Notes: generated by a model from the sequence alone, not told the origin. 43,179 nucleotides of DNA from Betaproteobacteria bacterium (GCA_005881595.1 VBBY01000159.1:1-43179), one strand, 5' to 3'; counted from the stretch's first letter, positions 7,613 to 17,101 are shown. Made by a program: numbers and translations.

Positions 7613-8299
7613 TCAATTCAAGCGTTTGAGGTAGGCCCGGACGCGCTGTGCATTAGTGCCCGTATCGCCGCGCCCGACGCGCGACTTCGAGCGCACGTCG
7701 ATGCGGCTGCCGGCCGGCAGCGGGGTGATCCGCACCACCACGTCGTCCTTGAAGCCGAACCAGAAGGTGGTCGCGGTGGCCTCGATCCGGCCCTCCTTCG
7801 GTTGCGCGTCGACGATGTCCCAGCCCATCGCCTGGGCCGCGGCGAGCGCGCGCGCGAAGGCGGCCTCGGGCCCTGCGGCGAGGACGGCCGGCTGGATGTC
7901 CGGATAGGCCTTGCGCTGCTGCTCGGCGACCTGCGGCCCCCCGTAGGGCAGCGGCTTCTTGAACTGCGGCGGCTTCTCGGTATCGGTAGTGATGTCGTTG
8001 ATCCGCGGCGCCGACCTTGCGCGCTGCTGGACGCTGTACGGCAGGTAGGCCGTCGCCGCGCCGACCCCCAGCGCCGCGAGCAGGGCAGCGATCCATCGCG
8101 CCCGTCCTTGCGGAAGAAACAGCGCGACGAGCGCCAGCACCGCCGCCGCGATACCGATGTAAGCCGCATAGCGCAGCAGCGCGAAGCCGGTGCCGTACGT
8201 CCACAGCCCGAGCCGCACGCCCGCTCCCGAGGCGAGCAGCAGCAGCGCTCCGGCAACGGCAACGATGACCGCCAGCGCGCGCAGCCAGGTCATCGACAT
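7613..8299 (-). CDS. DUF1499 family membrane protein
   Basis: This 228-residue protein has three hydrophobic segments in its first 110 residues (one at the N-terminus, then a pair), followed by a soluble C-terminal DUF1499 domain: NDITTDTEKPPQF, a YPDIQP segment, then alternating strands ending in DVRSKSRVGRGDTGTNAQRVRAYLKRL. The family function is not established; the domain probably lies in the periplasm. I chose ATG at 8299 because the next in-frame ATG upstream, at 8332, adds only a short polar extension before the first helix. The gene is divergent from the peroxiredoxin gene. Confidence 0.75.
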   Translation of the reverse strand: MSMTWLRALAVIVAVAGALLLLASGAGVRLGLWTYGTGFALLRYAAYIGIAAAVLALVALFLPQGRARWIAALLAALGVGAATAYLPYSVQQRARSAPRINDITTDTEKPPQFKKPLPYGGPQVAEQQRKAYPDIQPAVLAAGPEAAFARALAAAQAMGWDIVDAQPKEGRIEATATTFWFGFKDDVVVRITPLPAGSRIDVRSKSRVGRGDTGTNAQRVRAYLKRLN

Positions 8300-8370
8300 G
8301 CGCGCATCATACCCTTGGGCTAAAGGTATCATTCGGGCCTTCCCTAAAGACGACCAGAGGAGATCCCGTC

Positions 8371-8826
8371 ATGGCCATTAAAGTCGGCGACCGCTTGCCC
8401 GAGGGCAAGCTCATGGAGTCCACCGAGTTCGATTCGGGCACGCAGTGTGCGATGCCGCCCAAGGAAGTGAACGTCGGCGACGCAGTGAGGGGCAAGAAGA
8501 TCGCCATCTTCGGCCTGCCGGGCGCTTATACGCCCACCTGCTCGGCGAAGCACGTGCCGAGCTACGTGCAGAACCTGGAGAAGCTCAAGGGCAAGGGCGT
8601 GAACGAGATCTGGTGCGTGGCGACGAACGACGCGTTCGTCATGGCGCACTGGGGCCGCGACCAGAAAGCGCTCGGCAAGATCCGCTTCCTGGGCGACGGC
8701 AGCGCGCAGTGGACCAAGGCGCTCGGCCTGGAGCTCGATCTGAACCCCCGCGGCATGGGGACCCGGATGCAGCGCTTCTCGATGCTGGTTGATACGAAAG
8801 GACCTTTCTCATGCTCAAACCCCTGA
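8371..8826 (+). CDS. Peroxiredoxin of the Prx5 type with an atypical, shortened C-terminus
   Basis: This is a thiol peroxidase that reduces hydrogen peroxide and organic hydroperoxides. The active-site segment GAYTPTCSAKHVP places the peroxidatic cysteine at residue 57, and the WGRDQKALGKIRFLGD and RMQRFSMLVD segments are typical of the Prx5 family. After RFSMLVD, family members usually continue for about 25 residues ending in a GKFEVS-type motif. Here the frame runs into TKGPFSCSNP and stops, and it overlaps the start of the next gene by 16 bp. At 151 residues it is shorter than the usual 160-170. The catalytic residue remains, but the fold's last elements appear lost. AGAGGAG lies upstream of the ATG. 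Confidence 0.82.
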   Translation: MAIKVGDRLPEGKLMESTEFDSGTQCAMPPKEVNVGDAVRGKKIAIFGLPGAYTPTCSAKHVPSYVQNLEKLKGKGVNEIWCVATNDAFVMAHWGRDQKALGKIRFLGDGSAQWTKALGLELDLNPRGMGTRMQRFSMLVDTKGPFSCSNP

Positions 8827-9221
8827 TTAGCGTGTTGCTCCTGGCGGCCAGTGCCGGCGTTTTCGCCGAGCCCGTCGACTGCTCGAAGGCGAAGGACCCC
8901 GCGCGTTGCGAGGAACGCGTCGCGAAGTTCAAAGCGGCGCGCAGCAGCGCCGAAAAGGCCTGCGAAGGCAAGCAAGGCGACGCGCGCCACGACTGCATGC
9001 GCAAAGAAATGTGTGCCCAGGCGAAGGATCCGAAGGCCTGCATGGAGCGCACCGCAAAGATGAAGGCAGCGCATGGCAAGGCCGAGAAGGCCTGCGAAGG
9101 CAAGCAGGGCGACGCGCACCGCGATTGCATGCGCCACGAGATGTGCGCGCAGGCGAAAGACCCGGCGCAGTGTGAAGCCCGCGTCAGGGAAGCGCAACAG
9201 CGTCGCCAGCAAAAGAAATAG
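8811..9221 (+). CDS. Secreted protein of tandem 44-residue four-cysteine repeats
   Basis: This 136-residue protein begins with a clear signal peptide (cleavage likely after residue 19, FA|EP). The mature part is two complete repeats of exactly 44 residues (24-67 and 68-111) and a partial third (112-136). Each full unit has cysteines at positions 1, 10, 28 and 39 around AKDP, AEKACEGKQGDA and DCMR. Between the cysteines it is rich in Lys, Ala, Glu and Arg and likely helical. The pattern suggests disulphide-linked helical hairpins in the periplasm; metal binding is an alternative. I do not recognise a named family. AAAGGA lies 8 nt before the ATG. Confidence 0.72.
   Translation: MLKPLISVLLLAASAGVFAEPVDCSKAKDPARCEERVAKFKAARSSAEKACEGKQGDARHDCMRKEMCAQAKDPKACMERTAKMKAAHGKAEKACEGKQGDAHRDCMRHEMCAQAKDPAQCEARVREAQQRRQQKK
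8880..9143 (+). repeat. Two tandem 132-bp coding repeats
   Basis: 8880-9011 and 9012-9143 encode the two complete 44-residue units of the four-cysteine protein, with a partial third copy to 9218. The copies share long stretches at the DNA level (for example around AAGGCCTGCGAAGGCAAGCA), which suggests fairly recent duplication or continuing conversion. Confidence 0.75.
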
Positions 9222-9237
9222 CGCGCTCTCCAGTCTG

Positions 9238-11869
9238 ATGAAACGGCTGTTCGCCGTCGCCTCGCTGCTGTGCGCCGCTTGCGCCGTCGCAGCCGAGGCG
9301 CCGCGCAAAATCGTCTCGCTGCGACACCGCAACGCTGCACATCACCTACCTGGTCGGCTCCCGCCACGAGGGCTACGGCGAGAAAGGCATGGCGCACCTG
9401 CTCGAGCACCTGCTGTTCAAGGGCTCCGCGCGCCATCCCAACATCAAGGAAGAGTTCACGCGCCGCGGCGCGCGCTGGAACGGCACCACGTCGAACGACC
9501 GCACGACCTACTTCGAGACCTTCGCCGCCGGTGACGACAATCTCGCGTGGGCGATCGAGATGGAAGCCGACCGCATGGTGAACTCGTTCGTCTCCAAGCA
9601 GCACCTCGACAGCGAGATGAGCGTGGTGCGCAACGAGTTCGAGCTGGGCGAGAACAACCCCGGCAGCGTGCTTTTCGAGCGCATGCAGCAGGCGGCCTAC
9701 CCCTGGCACAACTACGGCAATCCGATCATCGGCATGCGCTCGGACATCGAGCGGGTGCCGATCGACAGGCTGCAGGCCTTCTACCGCACCTGGTACCAGC
9801 CCGACAACGCGGTGCTGATCGTCGCCGGGCGCTTCGACGAAGCGCGCGCCCTCGAGCTGGTGGCCCGGCACTTCGGCGCCCTGCCACGGCCGTCGCGGCC
9901 GCTGCCGGCGCTCTACACCGAGGAGCCGACCCAGGACGGCGAGCGCACGGTGATCCTGCGCCGCAGCGGCGACAACCCGCTCGTCGCGCTGATGTACCGC
10001 GTGCCGGCCGGCGCCCACCCCGACTATGCTGCCGTCGACGTGCTCACCAACGTCCTCGGCGACACGCCGAGCGGGCGGCTGCACCGCGCGCTCGTGCAGA
10101 AAGGCCTGGCGAGCTCGGTCTGGGGCAGCGAGCGCAGCCTGCACGATCCGGGCTACGTGTACTTCGGCGCGGCGCTCGACAAGTCCGCGTCCCTGGACAA
10201 GGCGCGCGACGCGCTGATCCAGGCCGCCGAAAGCCTCCGCAAGGACAGAATTACCGCGGAGGAAGTCGCTCGCGCGCGCACCGCGCTGCTCAACGACTCC
10301 GAGAAATCGCAGCTCGACACCGGCGCCTTCGTGCGCGCCCTTTCCGAATTTTCCGCCGTGGGCGACTGGCGCCTGTTCTTCCTGTATCGCGACCGCCTGC
10401 GCAGGGTCGGCCTGGAAGACGTGCAGCGCGTCGCCGAGCATTACTTGAAGCCGGCAAACCGGGTCCTCGGCGTCTTCGTGCCGACCGAGCGGCCCGAGCG
10501 CGCCGAGATCCCGGCGGCCACCGGCCTGGAGGAAGCGCTTGCCGCCTATCGCGCCGACGATGCCAAGTCGCTGACCCTCGGCGAGGCCTTCGACCCGTCG
10601 CCGGCCAACATCGAATCGCGCGTCCTGCGGCGCCAGCTCGCCAACGGCATCAACGCGGCGCTGCTGTCGAAGAAAACGCGCGGCGGCCGCGTTGTCGCCA
10701 GCCTCGCGCTGCACTGGGGCGACGAGAAGAGCCTGTTCAACCGCGAGGCGGCCTGCGATTTCGCCGGCGGCATGCTGAGCCGCGGCAGCAGGAAGCACAC
10801 CCGGGCGCAGCTCAAGGACGCCTTCGACAAGCTCAACGCCACGGTTTCGGTGGGCGGCGAGGGCGCGAGCATCGAAGTGCGCAAGGAGAACCTGGCGGGC
10901 GCGCTGCGGCTGGTGGCCGAAGCGCTGCGCGAGCCGGCCTTCCCGCCTGCCGAATTCGACGAGATGAAGCGCGCCGCGATCACCGGCGCCGAAGCGCAGC
11001 GCACCGACCCGGCGGCGCTCGCCGGCGTGCGGCTCGCGCGCCACCTGCACCTGTACCCCAAAGGCCATCCGCTCTACACGCCGACCATCGAGGAGCGCAT
11101 CGAGAAGCTGCGCGCCGCCAGGCTCGGCGACGCCGAAGCCTGCTACCGCGACCTGTTCGGCGCGACCGGCGCCGACTTCGCCGCGGTGGGCGAATTCGAC
11201 CCCGGCGAAACGGCGCGCCTGGTCGAGGAGCTGTTCGGCGCCTGGCGCACGCCGCTGCCGTTCGAGCGCGTGCCGGCGCGCTACTTCGACCGGCCAGCCT
11301 TCGAGAACGCCTTCGTCACGCCCGACAAGGCGAACGCGGTGCTGCGCGCCGGCCTCAACGTCAGGATGCGCGATGACCACCCCGACTATCCCGCGGTCAC
11401 CCTCGCCAACTACCTGCTCGGCGGTCCTTCGACCGCGCGCGTCCCGGTGCGCGTGCGCGAGAAGGAGGGCCTCTCCTACAGCACCTACACCACGTTCAAC
11501 TCGAGCCCGTTCGACGAGTCGGCGGAGTTCCGCGTGGCGTCGGTCTTCGCGCCGCAGAACCGCGACCGCGTCGAGCGCGCGATCCGCGAGGAGCTCGAGC
11601 GGGCGGTGCGCGCCGGCTTTACCGCGAGCGAGGTGGAGGAAGGCAGGAAATCGCTGCTCGAGGCGCGGCGCATGGCGCGCACGCAGGACCGCGCGCTCGT
11701 CGGCCGCCTGGGGAGCTATCTGTTCGCCAAGCGCACCTTCGCCTGGGACATCGAGTTCGAGGCGAAGATCGCCGCGCTGACCGCCGATCAGGTGAACGCC
11801 GCATTTCGTCAGCACATCGATCCGGCCAGGCTGTCCGTGATCGTAGCGGGAGATTTCAAGAAGCCCTAG
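9238..11869 (+). pseudogene. M16 family zinc metalloprotease, frame-disrupted near its N-terminus
   Basis: This is a periplasmic two-domain insulinase/pitrilysin-like protease. The ATG at 9238 opens a good signal peptide (MKRLFAVASLLCAACAVAA) that continues to APRKIVSL in one frame. The protease body lies in the next frame, readable from about 9320 (DTATLHITYLVG) to the stop at 11869. It contains HLLEH (the HxxEH zinc motif, 9395-9409), SVVRNEF and a C-terminal M16 half with TYTTFNSSP. The usual first beta-strands (an EYxLxNGLxVLL-type segment, about 20 residues) are missing at the frame junction. The first ATG in the body frame, 9389, would give a leaderless, N-clipped 826-residue protein. 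Real decay and a consensus error are both possible. Confidence 0.8.
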
Positions 11870-12402
11870 CGGTAGCTCACCTCGAGAATCTCGAGCTCCT
11901 CGTCGCCCGAGGGCGTGCGCAGCGTGACGCTGTCGCCCGCGCGCGCCTTGAGCAGCGCCCTGGCGATCGGCGAGACCCACGACACGCGGCCGCGCGAAGC
12001 ATCGACCTCGTCGACGCCGACGATGCAGATCTCTTTCTCTTCGTTCTTCATCTTTATCCTCACGGTGGCGCCGAAGAACACCTGGTCGGTGTCGCGCTCT
12101 TTCGCATTCACCACCTGCGCGGCTTCCAGCCGCTTGATGAGAAAGCGCATGCGCCGGTCGATCTCGCGCAGGCGCCGCTTGCCGTAGAGATAGTCGGCGT
12201 TCTCGGATCGATCGCCGAGCGAGGCCGCCCAGGCGACCGTCTTCACCACGGCGGGGCGCTCGGCCTCGGCCAGCTGCTTGAGCTCGGCTTTCAGGCGCGC
12301 GTAGCCCTCCGGCGTGATGTAGTTCTTGCCGTCCGGAATCGACTGCGCCTCGCGTTCGACCTCCTGCGGGACGCCCTCGTCCTTGACAAAGGCCTTCGAC
12401 AT
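11866..12402 (-). CDS. greB: Transcription elongation factor GreB
   Basis: GreB binds in the secondary channel of RNA polymerase and stimulates cleavage of backtracked transcripts. The 178-residue protein has the N-terminal coiled coil (YITPEGYARLKAELKQL to LIKRLEAAQVV), which includes the acidic tip segment SLGDRSENADYLYGKRRLREID, and the C-terminal FKBP-like domain with GRVSWVSPIARALLKARAGD. The NADYLYGK form separates GreB from GreA. The ATG at 12402 begins MSKAFVKDEG. The stop overlaps the stop of the M16 gene by 3 bp, tail-to-tail. Confidence 0.93.
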   Translation of the reverse strand: MSKAFVKDEGVPQEVEREAQSIPDGKNYITPEGYARLKAELKQLAEAERPAVVKTVAWAASLGDRSENADYLYGKRRLREIDRRMRFLIKRLEAAQVVNAKERDTDQVFFGATVRIKMKNEEKEICIVGVDEVDASRGRVSWVSPIARALLKARAGDSVTLRTPSGDEELEILEVSYR

Positions 12403-12469
12403 GGAGTGTTGGATTTTACGCTTGCCAGCGCCGCGCCAAGCTTTCAAAATCCGTGAAAAAGGAGGCAGC

Positions 12470-13180
12470 ATGGCGGACAAAGCCGAGCAGCTCGATTTTC
12501 TGACGCGGATGCGGATCCGCGAGCTGGTGCTGATGGGGCTGATCAGCGTGACCGCGGTGCTCGCCAACCTGCCCCACGAGTACGTCGAGGAAACCCTGGG
12601 CGTTTCGCACGCCACGCTGATCGCGGTGCTCGCCTGCGTGGTGATCCTGGGGCTGTTCCTGTACCTGAAGTTCTTTCTCTTCGTCGCCGTGGTGCTCCTC
12701 GTCGCCGGCGCCAACCTGCCCGCGCAGATCGCCGACGGATTCCACCTCTCCAAGACCCCGATCATCCTCGCGCTCGTCGCGCTGGTGGGAATCGGCCTCA
12801 TCAACCACGTGGTGAAGCTGATCCCCACCGGGCTCGAGCCCAAGCCGCGGGAAAAGAGCCTCGAGGCGGTGCGGGCCATGTTCTACGCCGTCGAGAAAAA
12901 CAACCCGGCCTACGCGCAGAAAGTGCTGGAAATGAACTTCGACCCGAGCCTGCACCACGAAAACGGCTACACCCCTCTCGCCTACGCCGCGGCAAAGGGG
13001 AACCTGGAGATGGTCGACCTGCTCCTGCGCAACGGCGCCGACCCGACCCAGGTGACCAGGGAAGGCGACACGCCGGTGGAGCTCGCCCTGCGCTCCGGCC
13101 ACGGCGGCATCGCCGACGTCCTGAAGCGCGCCAGGCAGGCGTTCGAAACCGGCGGCGAGCCGCAACCCCACCCCGCCTAG
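12470..13180 (+). CDS. Membrane protein with C-terminal ankyrin repeats
   Basis: This is a 236-residue protein with three hydrophobic segments in its first half (about residues 20-40, 45-75 and 95-118). The cytoplasmic C-terminal half carries about two to three ankyrin repeats (NGYTPLAYAAAKGNLEMVDLLLRNGADP, then EGDTPVELALRSGHGGIADVL). Ankyrin repeats mediate protein contacts; the partner is unknown. AAGGAGG stands 4 nt before the ATG at 12470 and decides the start against an upstream ATG at 12326 in the same open frame. It is divergent from greB and ends 18 bp before the ribonucleotide reductase gene. Confidence 0.82.
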   Translation: MADKAEQLDFLTRMRIRELVLMGLISVTAVLANLPHEYVEETLGVSHATLIAVLACVVILGLFLYLKFFLFVAVVLLVAGANLPAQIADGFHLSKTPIILALVALVGIGLINHVVKLIPTGLEPKPREKSLEAVRAMFYAVEKNNPAYAQKVLEMNFDPSLHHENGYTPLAYAAAKGNLEMVDLLLRNGADPTQVTREGDTPVELALRSGHGGIADVLKRARQAFETGGEPQPHPA

Positions 13181-13184
13181 CCGT

Positions 13185-13193
13185 TGCTATAAT
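13185..13193 (+). promoter_or_regulatory. Extended -10 promoter of nrdJ
   Basis: TGCTATAAT is a perfect TGnTATAAT extended -10 element for the housekeeping sigma factor. Its last base is 5 nt before the ATG at 13199. Transcription would be expected to start at about 13200, that is, on or next to the first codon, which gives a leaderless or nearly leaderless message. Extended -10 promoters can work without a good -35, and none is obvious here. Confidence 0.6.
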
Positions 13194-13198
13194 ACTGT

Positions 13199-16021
13199 AT
13201 GGATATGCAGGTCAGCGCCGCCGAGCAGGAAATCAGCCGCGATACGCTGCTCGAGAAATACGCCAAGGAGCAGGAGGCCTCGGTCGATGACGTGCGCCGC
13301 CGCGTGGCGCGCGCGCTGGCGCAGGCCGAGCCCGAGGACCGGCGCGCCCATTGGGAGCGCCGCTTCCTGCAGGCGCAGGAGGAAGGCTTCATCCCCGCCG
13401 GGCGCATCAATTCCGCCGCCGGCATCCAGCTCCAGGCGACGCTGATCAACTGCTTCGTGCAGCCGGTCGGCGACTCGATCTCCGAGGTCGTCGACGGCAA
13501 GCCGGGCATCTATACCGCGCTGCAGGAGGCGGCCGAGACCATGCGCCGCGGCGGCGGCGTCGGCTACGACTTCTCGGCGATCCGGCCAAAGGGCGCCGAG
13601 GTGAAGGGCACGCATTCGCGTGCCAGCGGCCCGGTGTCCTACATGCGCGTGTTCGACCAGTCGTGCGAGACGGTCGAATCGGCCGGCTCGCGCCGCGGCG
13701 CCCAGATGGGCGTGCTGCGCTGCGACCACCCCGACATCGAGGAGTTCATCCACGCCAAGGACCGGGGCGAGCTCGCCAATTTCAACCTGTCCGTCGGGGT
13801 CACGGACGGTTTCATGGCCGCTGTCGAGAACGACCTGTCCATCGAATTGACCCATAAGTCGAGACCCTGGCCGGGCAACGACAGCTACCAGCGCGATGAC
13901 GGCCTGTGGGTGTACCGCAAGCTGCCCGCGCGCGAGCTGTGGGACCAGATCATGCGCTCGACGTACGACCACGCCGAGCCGGGCATCCTGTTTCTCGACC
14001 GCATCAACCGGGACAACAACCTCAATTACTGCGAGACGATCGAGGCGACGAACCCCTGCGCCGAGCAGCCGCTGCCGCCTTATGGCTGCTGCTGCCTGGG
14101 TTCGATCGATCTGACGAGATTCGTTTCCCACCCGTTCACCGAAAAAGCCGGCTTCGACTTCGAGAAGTTCGGCAGGGTGATCGAGACCTCGGTGCGCATG
14201 CTCGACAACGTGCTCGAGGTCACGGCCTGGCCGCTCGAGCCGCAGCGCCAGGAAGCGATGGCGAAGCGCCGCGTCGGCCTGGGCTTCACCGGGCTGGGCG
14301 ATGCGCTCATCATGCTGCGGCTGAAGTACGACACCGGCGAAGCGCGGCGCATGGCGGCGCGCGTCGCCGAGGCCATGCGCGACCAGGCCTACCAGGCGTC
14401 GGTGGAGCTCGCGAAGGAACGCGGGGCCTTTCCGCTTTTCAATGCCGATCTGTATTTGTCCGGCTCGAGCTTTGCCGCGCGTCTTCCCGCTTCCATCAAG
14501 GAACAGATCAAAAAGTCGGGGATCAGGAATTCGCACCTGCTCTCGATCGCGCCCACCGGCACGATCAGCCTGGCTTTCGCCGACAACGCCTCGAACGGCA
14601 TCGAGCCGCCGTTCTCGTGGACCTACACCCGCAAGAAGCGCATGGCCGACGGCACGCTGCAGGAGTTCCCCGTCGAGGATCACGCCTGGAGGCGCTACCG
14701 CGCCGCCGGCGGCGAGGCCGACGCGCTGCCGCCCTACTTCGTCACCGCCCTGGAGATCTCGGCGCGCTCCCACGAGCAGATGGTGGCGACGGTCGCGCCC
14801 TACATCGACACCAGCATCTCGAAGACCGTCAACGTGCCGGAGGATTATCCGTACGCCGAGTTCCGGGACCTGTACCTGCACGCGTGGAAGTCCGGCCTGA
14901 AAGGCCTCGCCACTTACCGTCCGAACAAGATCCTCGGCTCGGTCCTGTCGGTGGAAAAGCCCCAGGACTTCGTCCAGGACGACGTCAACCGGCGCCTCTC
15001 GATCAAGACCGTCCCGGCTCCCGTGCTGGCCAGCCTGCGCTGGCCGGGACGGCCCGATCTCGCGGGCGGCAACCCGGCGTGGACCTACATGCTTGAGCAC
15101 CCGAATTACCACTTCGCGGTGTTCGTCGGCCACGTCGAGAACGGCCCGCCGCACGCCTTCGAGGTGTGGGTCAACGGCAGCGAGCAGCCGCGCGGCCTCG
15201 GCGCGCTCGCCAAGACGTTGTCCATGGACATGCGCGCCAACGACCATGCCTGGCTGAAGCTCAAGCTCGATACGCTCGCCAAGGCGGGCGGGGATGCTTT
15301 CGACATGCCGTTCCCGCCGCGCGGCGAGAGAAAGCGCATGCCCTCGCTGGTCTCGGCCTTCGCGCAGATCGTGCGCTGGCGCGTCGAGCAGCTGCACGCG
15401 GGCCTGACGGGTGAATCCTTCAAGCTGGCGTCTGAAATCGGATCTTCGCCCGTGGCCGAGGCGATGTTTGCGCTGAAGGAGCCGAAAACCGGCACCGACG
15501 GCACGATGTCATGGACGGTGGACGTCTTCAACCCGCGCACCGGCGACGATTTCGTCCTCGGCCTGAAGGAAATCACCCTGCCCGACGGCATCACGCGGCC
15601 CTACTCGGTGTGGCTCTCGGGCGAATACCCGCGCGCGCTCGACGGCCTGTGCAAGATCCTGTCGCTCGACATGCGGGTGCTCGACCCGGCGTGGATCGGC
15701 ATGAAGCTGCGCAAGCTGCTCGATTTCCCCGAGCCGCTCGGCGACTTCATGGCCTTCGTCCCCGCCAGCCGCAAGCAGCAGACCTTCCCCTCGACGGTTT
15801 CCTACCTGGCGCGGCTGATGCTGCACCGCTACGCCATGCTCGGCATCCTCGACGAGGACGGCGCCCCCCGGCAGCAGATGGGCATCCTGGAAGCGCCTTC
15901 GCCAAAGCACGTTCCGATCATGCTTGGCGCGAAGTGCCCGGAATGCGGCAATGCCACGCTGATCCGTAGGGACGGCTGCGATTACTGCACCGCCTGCGGC
16001 TACGTCGGGATCTGCGGCTGA
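13199..16021 (+). CDS. nrdJ: Adenosylcobalamin-dependent (class II) ribonucleotide reductase
   Basis: NrdJ makes deoxyribonucleotides using an adenosylcobalamin-generated thiyl radical, and works with or without oxygen. The 940-residue protein has the ten-stranded barrel with INCFVQ (C85, redox pair), [14 protein letters not shown] (C287, radical cysteine) and the phosphate-binding PTGTIS segment. From about 600 to 800 it has two copies of a TSCPD-like region, each with a closely similar LSMDMRA/LSLDMRV segment. A C-terminal zinc-ribbon/redox tail follows: CPEC, then [13 protein letters not shown]. No other reductase genes are in the window. The first ATG lacks a ribosome site. A second ATG at 13205 is an alternative start. 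Confidence 0.93.
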   Translation: MDMQVSAAEQEISRDTLLEKYAKEQEASVDDVRRRVARALAQAEPEDRRAHWERRFLQAQEEGFIPAGRINSAAGIQLQATLINCFVQPVGDSISEVVDGKPGIYTALQEAAETMRRGGGVGYDFSAIRPKGAEVKGTHSRASGPVSYMRVFDQSCETVESAGSRRGAQMGVLRCDHPDIEEFIHAKDRGELANFNLSVGVTDGFMAAVENDLSIELTHKSRPWPGNDSYQRDDGLWVYRKLPARELWDQIMRSTYDHAEPGILFLDRINRDNNLNYCETIEATNPCAEQPLPPYGCCCLGSIDLTRFVSHPFTEKAGFDFEKFGRVIETSVRMLDNVLEVTAWPLEPQRQEAMAKRRVGLGFTGLGDALIMLRLKYDTGEARRMAARVAEAMRDQAYQASVELAKERGAFPLFNADLYLSGSSFAARLPASIKEQIKKSGIRNSHLLSIAPTGTISLAFADNASNGIEPPFSWTYTRKKRMADGTLQEFPVEDHAWRRYRAAGGEADALPPYFVTALEISARSHEQMVATVAPYIDTSISKTVNVPEDYPYAEFRDLYLHAWKSGLKGLATYRPNKILGSVLSVEKPQDFVQDDVNRRLSIKTVPAPVLASLRWPGRPDLAGGNPAWTYMLEHPNYHFAVFVGHVENGPPHAFEVWVNGSEQPRGLGALAKTLSMDMRANDHAWLKLKLDTLAKAGGDAFDMPFPPRGERKRMPSLVSAFAQIVRWRVEQLHAGLTGESFKLASEIGSSPVAEAMFALKEPKTGTDGTMSWTVDVFNPRTGDDFVLGLKEITLPDGITRPYSVWLSGEYPRALDGLCKILSLDMRVLDPAWIGMKLRKLLDFPEPLGDFMAFVPASRKQQTFPSTVSYLARLMLHRYAMLGILDEDGAPRQQMGILEAPSPKHVPIMLGAKCPECGNATLIRRDGCDYCTACGYVGICG

Positions 16022-16872
16022 AGCTCTGATCCGCCGTCGTACTCGACGGCTTCCTCCGGGCTGGCGTCCGGCGGGCGGCCAAAGCCGATGCGGCCGCGGC
16101 GGCCCAGGATGACTTCCTCGCTTTGCGCGAGGATGTCGGCACTGCCTTCGGCCGTAACATAGGTGCCGTTCGTGCTGTGGTCCTTCAGCACGAACCGGCC
16201 GTCACGCAGCGTGATCGTGCAGTGGCGCCGCGAGACCGTCCGGTCGGCCACCACCAGCGCGCAGCCGGGCGCGCGCCCGACCACGATAGACGCGCTCTCC
16301 CGCGAGCAGACGACCGCGTGACCGCGGTACATCAGCCGCAGCCGGCGCAAGTCGGTGGCGGCGCGCGACGCGATCTCGCACAAGCGCAGCGCCTCGCCCT
16401 TTTCCCTCGCCTGGATCGCGTCGAGCTGGCGGGAAAGGGCGCGCAACGACGGGCTGAGCAGCGCCGCCGTCTGTTGCGAGGTAATGGTCTGGCCTTTTTG
16501 TGCCTGCTCGACCATCCTCGAGGCGAGCTTGACCGTGTCGCCCAACAAGTCCTCGTCGCAGCGGTAGACCGGGCCGCTGTGAAAGCCGACCTGCACGCCG
16601 AGCTTCGCCCCGCCTACCTCGGGTAGCGCCTCGATGTTGGCGTGCATCCTGGTGGCGGCCTGCGCCGCCGCGTCGGCGCTCGCGAACAGCACCATCACTT
16701 TGTCGCCGTTGGTCTTGACCACCTGACCGCCGGTCGATTCCGCAGCGTCGCGCACCCGCTCGATGCAGCGCGCGATCACCTCGAGCGCAGCGGCGTAACC
16801 AGCCGCCGCGTACAGCTTGCTGCCGCCGCTCACGTCGGCAACCAGGACCGTCATCTGCCCGCTCGAATCCAT
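16000..16872 (-). CDS. Class III nucleotide cyclase-fold protein with C-terminal FHA domain
   Basis: This is a 290-residue soluble protein. Residues 7-160 have the adenylate/guanylate cyclase homology fold: metal-binding aspartates at D13 (VADVSGG) and D57 (NGDKVMV), and a purine-contacting lysine candidate at K53. In the [10 protein letters not shown] segment the usual transition-state asparagine is Lys115, while Arg119 is kept, so activity is doubtful. Residues about 195-265 form an FHA domain ([23 protein letters not shown]) that binds phosphothreonine. It may be a phosphorylation-dependent adaptor or a weak cyclase. The gene overlaps the nrdJ end by 22 bp, tail-to-tail. The palindromic array lies upstream of it. 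Confidence 0.87.
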   Translation of the reverse strand: MDSSGQMTVLVADVSGGSKLYAAAGYAAALEVIARCIERVRDAAESTGGQVVKTNGDKVMVLFASADAAAQAATRMHANIEALPEVGGAKLGVQVGFHSGPVYRCDEDLLGDTVKLASRMVEQAQKGQTITSQQTAALLSPSLRALSRQLDAIQAREKGEALRLCEIASRAATDLRRLRLMYRGHAVVCSRESASIVVGRAPGCALVVADRTVSRRHCTITLRDGRFVLKDHSTNGTYVTAEGSADILAQSEEVILGRRGRIGFGRPPDASPEEAVEYDGGSELQPQIPT

Positions 16873-16960
16873 CGCTGCGACGTTACCGGAGAAATATCAC
16901 AGTGACGATGAAATAGTTCGCACCCGGGCGCTCCGACAGAGGGTAGTCTGTGCGGCTGAA

Positions 16961-17101
16961 CGGCGACCCGTATCGCTGAACAGCAACCCGTGCCGCTGAA
17001 ACGGCGACCCGTATTGCGGAACAGCGACCCGTGTCGCTGAACGGCGACCCGTATCGCTGAACAGCGGCCCTTGTCGCTGAACGGCGACCCGTGTCGCTGA
17101 G
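16961..17101. repeat. Tandem array of seven 20-bp palindromic repeats
   Basis: Seven units, nearly all exactly 20 bp, follow head to tail (starts at 16961, 16981, 17002, 17022, 17042, 17062 and 17082). A partial copy stands before (16951-16960) and a decayed one after (from 17102). Units alternate between CGGCGACCCGTATCGCTGAA and CAGCGACCCGTGTCGCTGAA forms, so the larger period is 40 bp. The second form holds a perfect dyad, CAGCGAC-CCGT-GTCGCTG. The array occupies the 328 bp between the divergent cyclase/FHA and HicB-like genes. It encodes nothing convincing. Confidence 0.9.

Noticed and set aside
8639-11980. A 1113-codon minus-strand open frame across the repeat gene and M16 gene
   Set aside because: It is antisense to sequences with clear signal peptides, repeats and zinc motifs, and its translation is biased and without domains.
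13181-13198. Cobalamin riboswitch upstream of the B12-dependent reductase
   Set aside because: Only 18 bp separate the ankyrin gene from nrdJ, and they hold the -10 element, so there is no room for a riboswitch.
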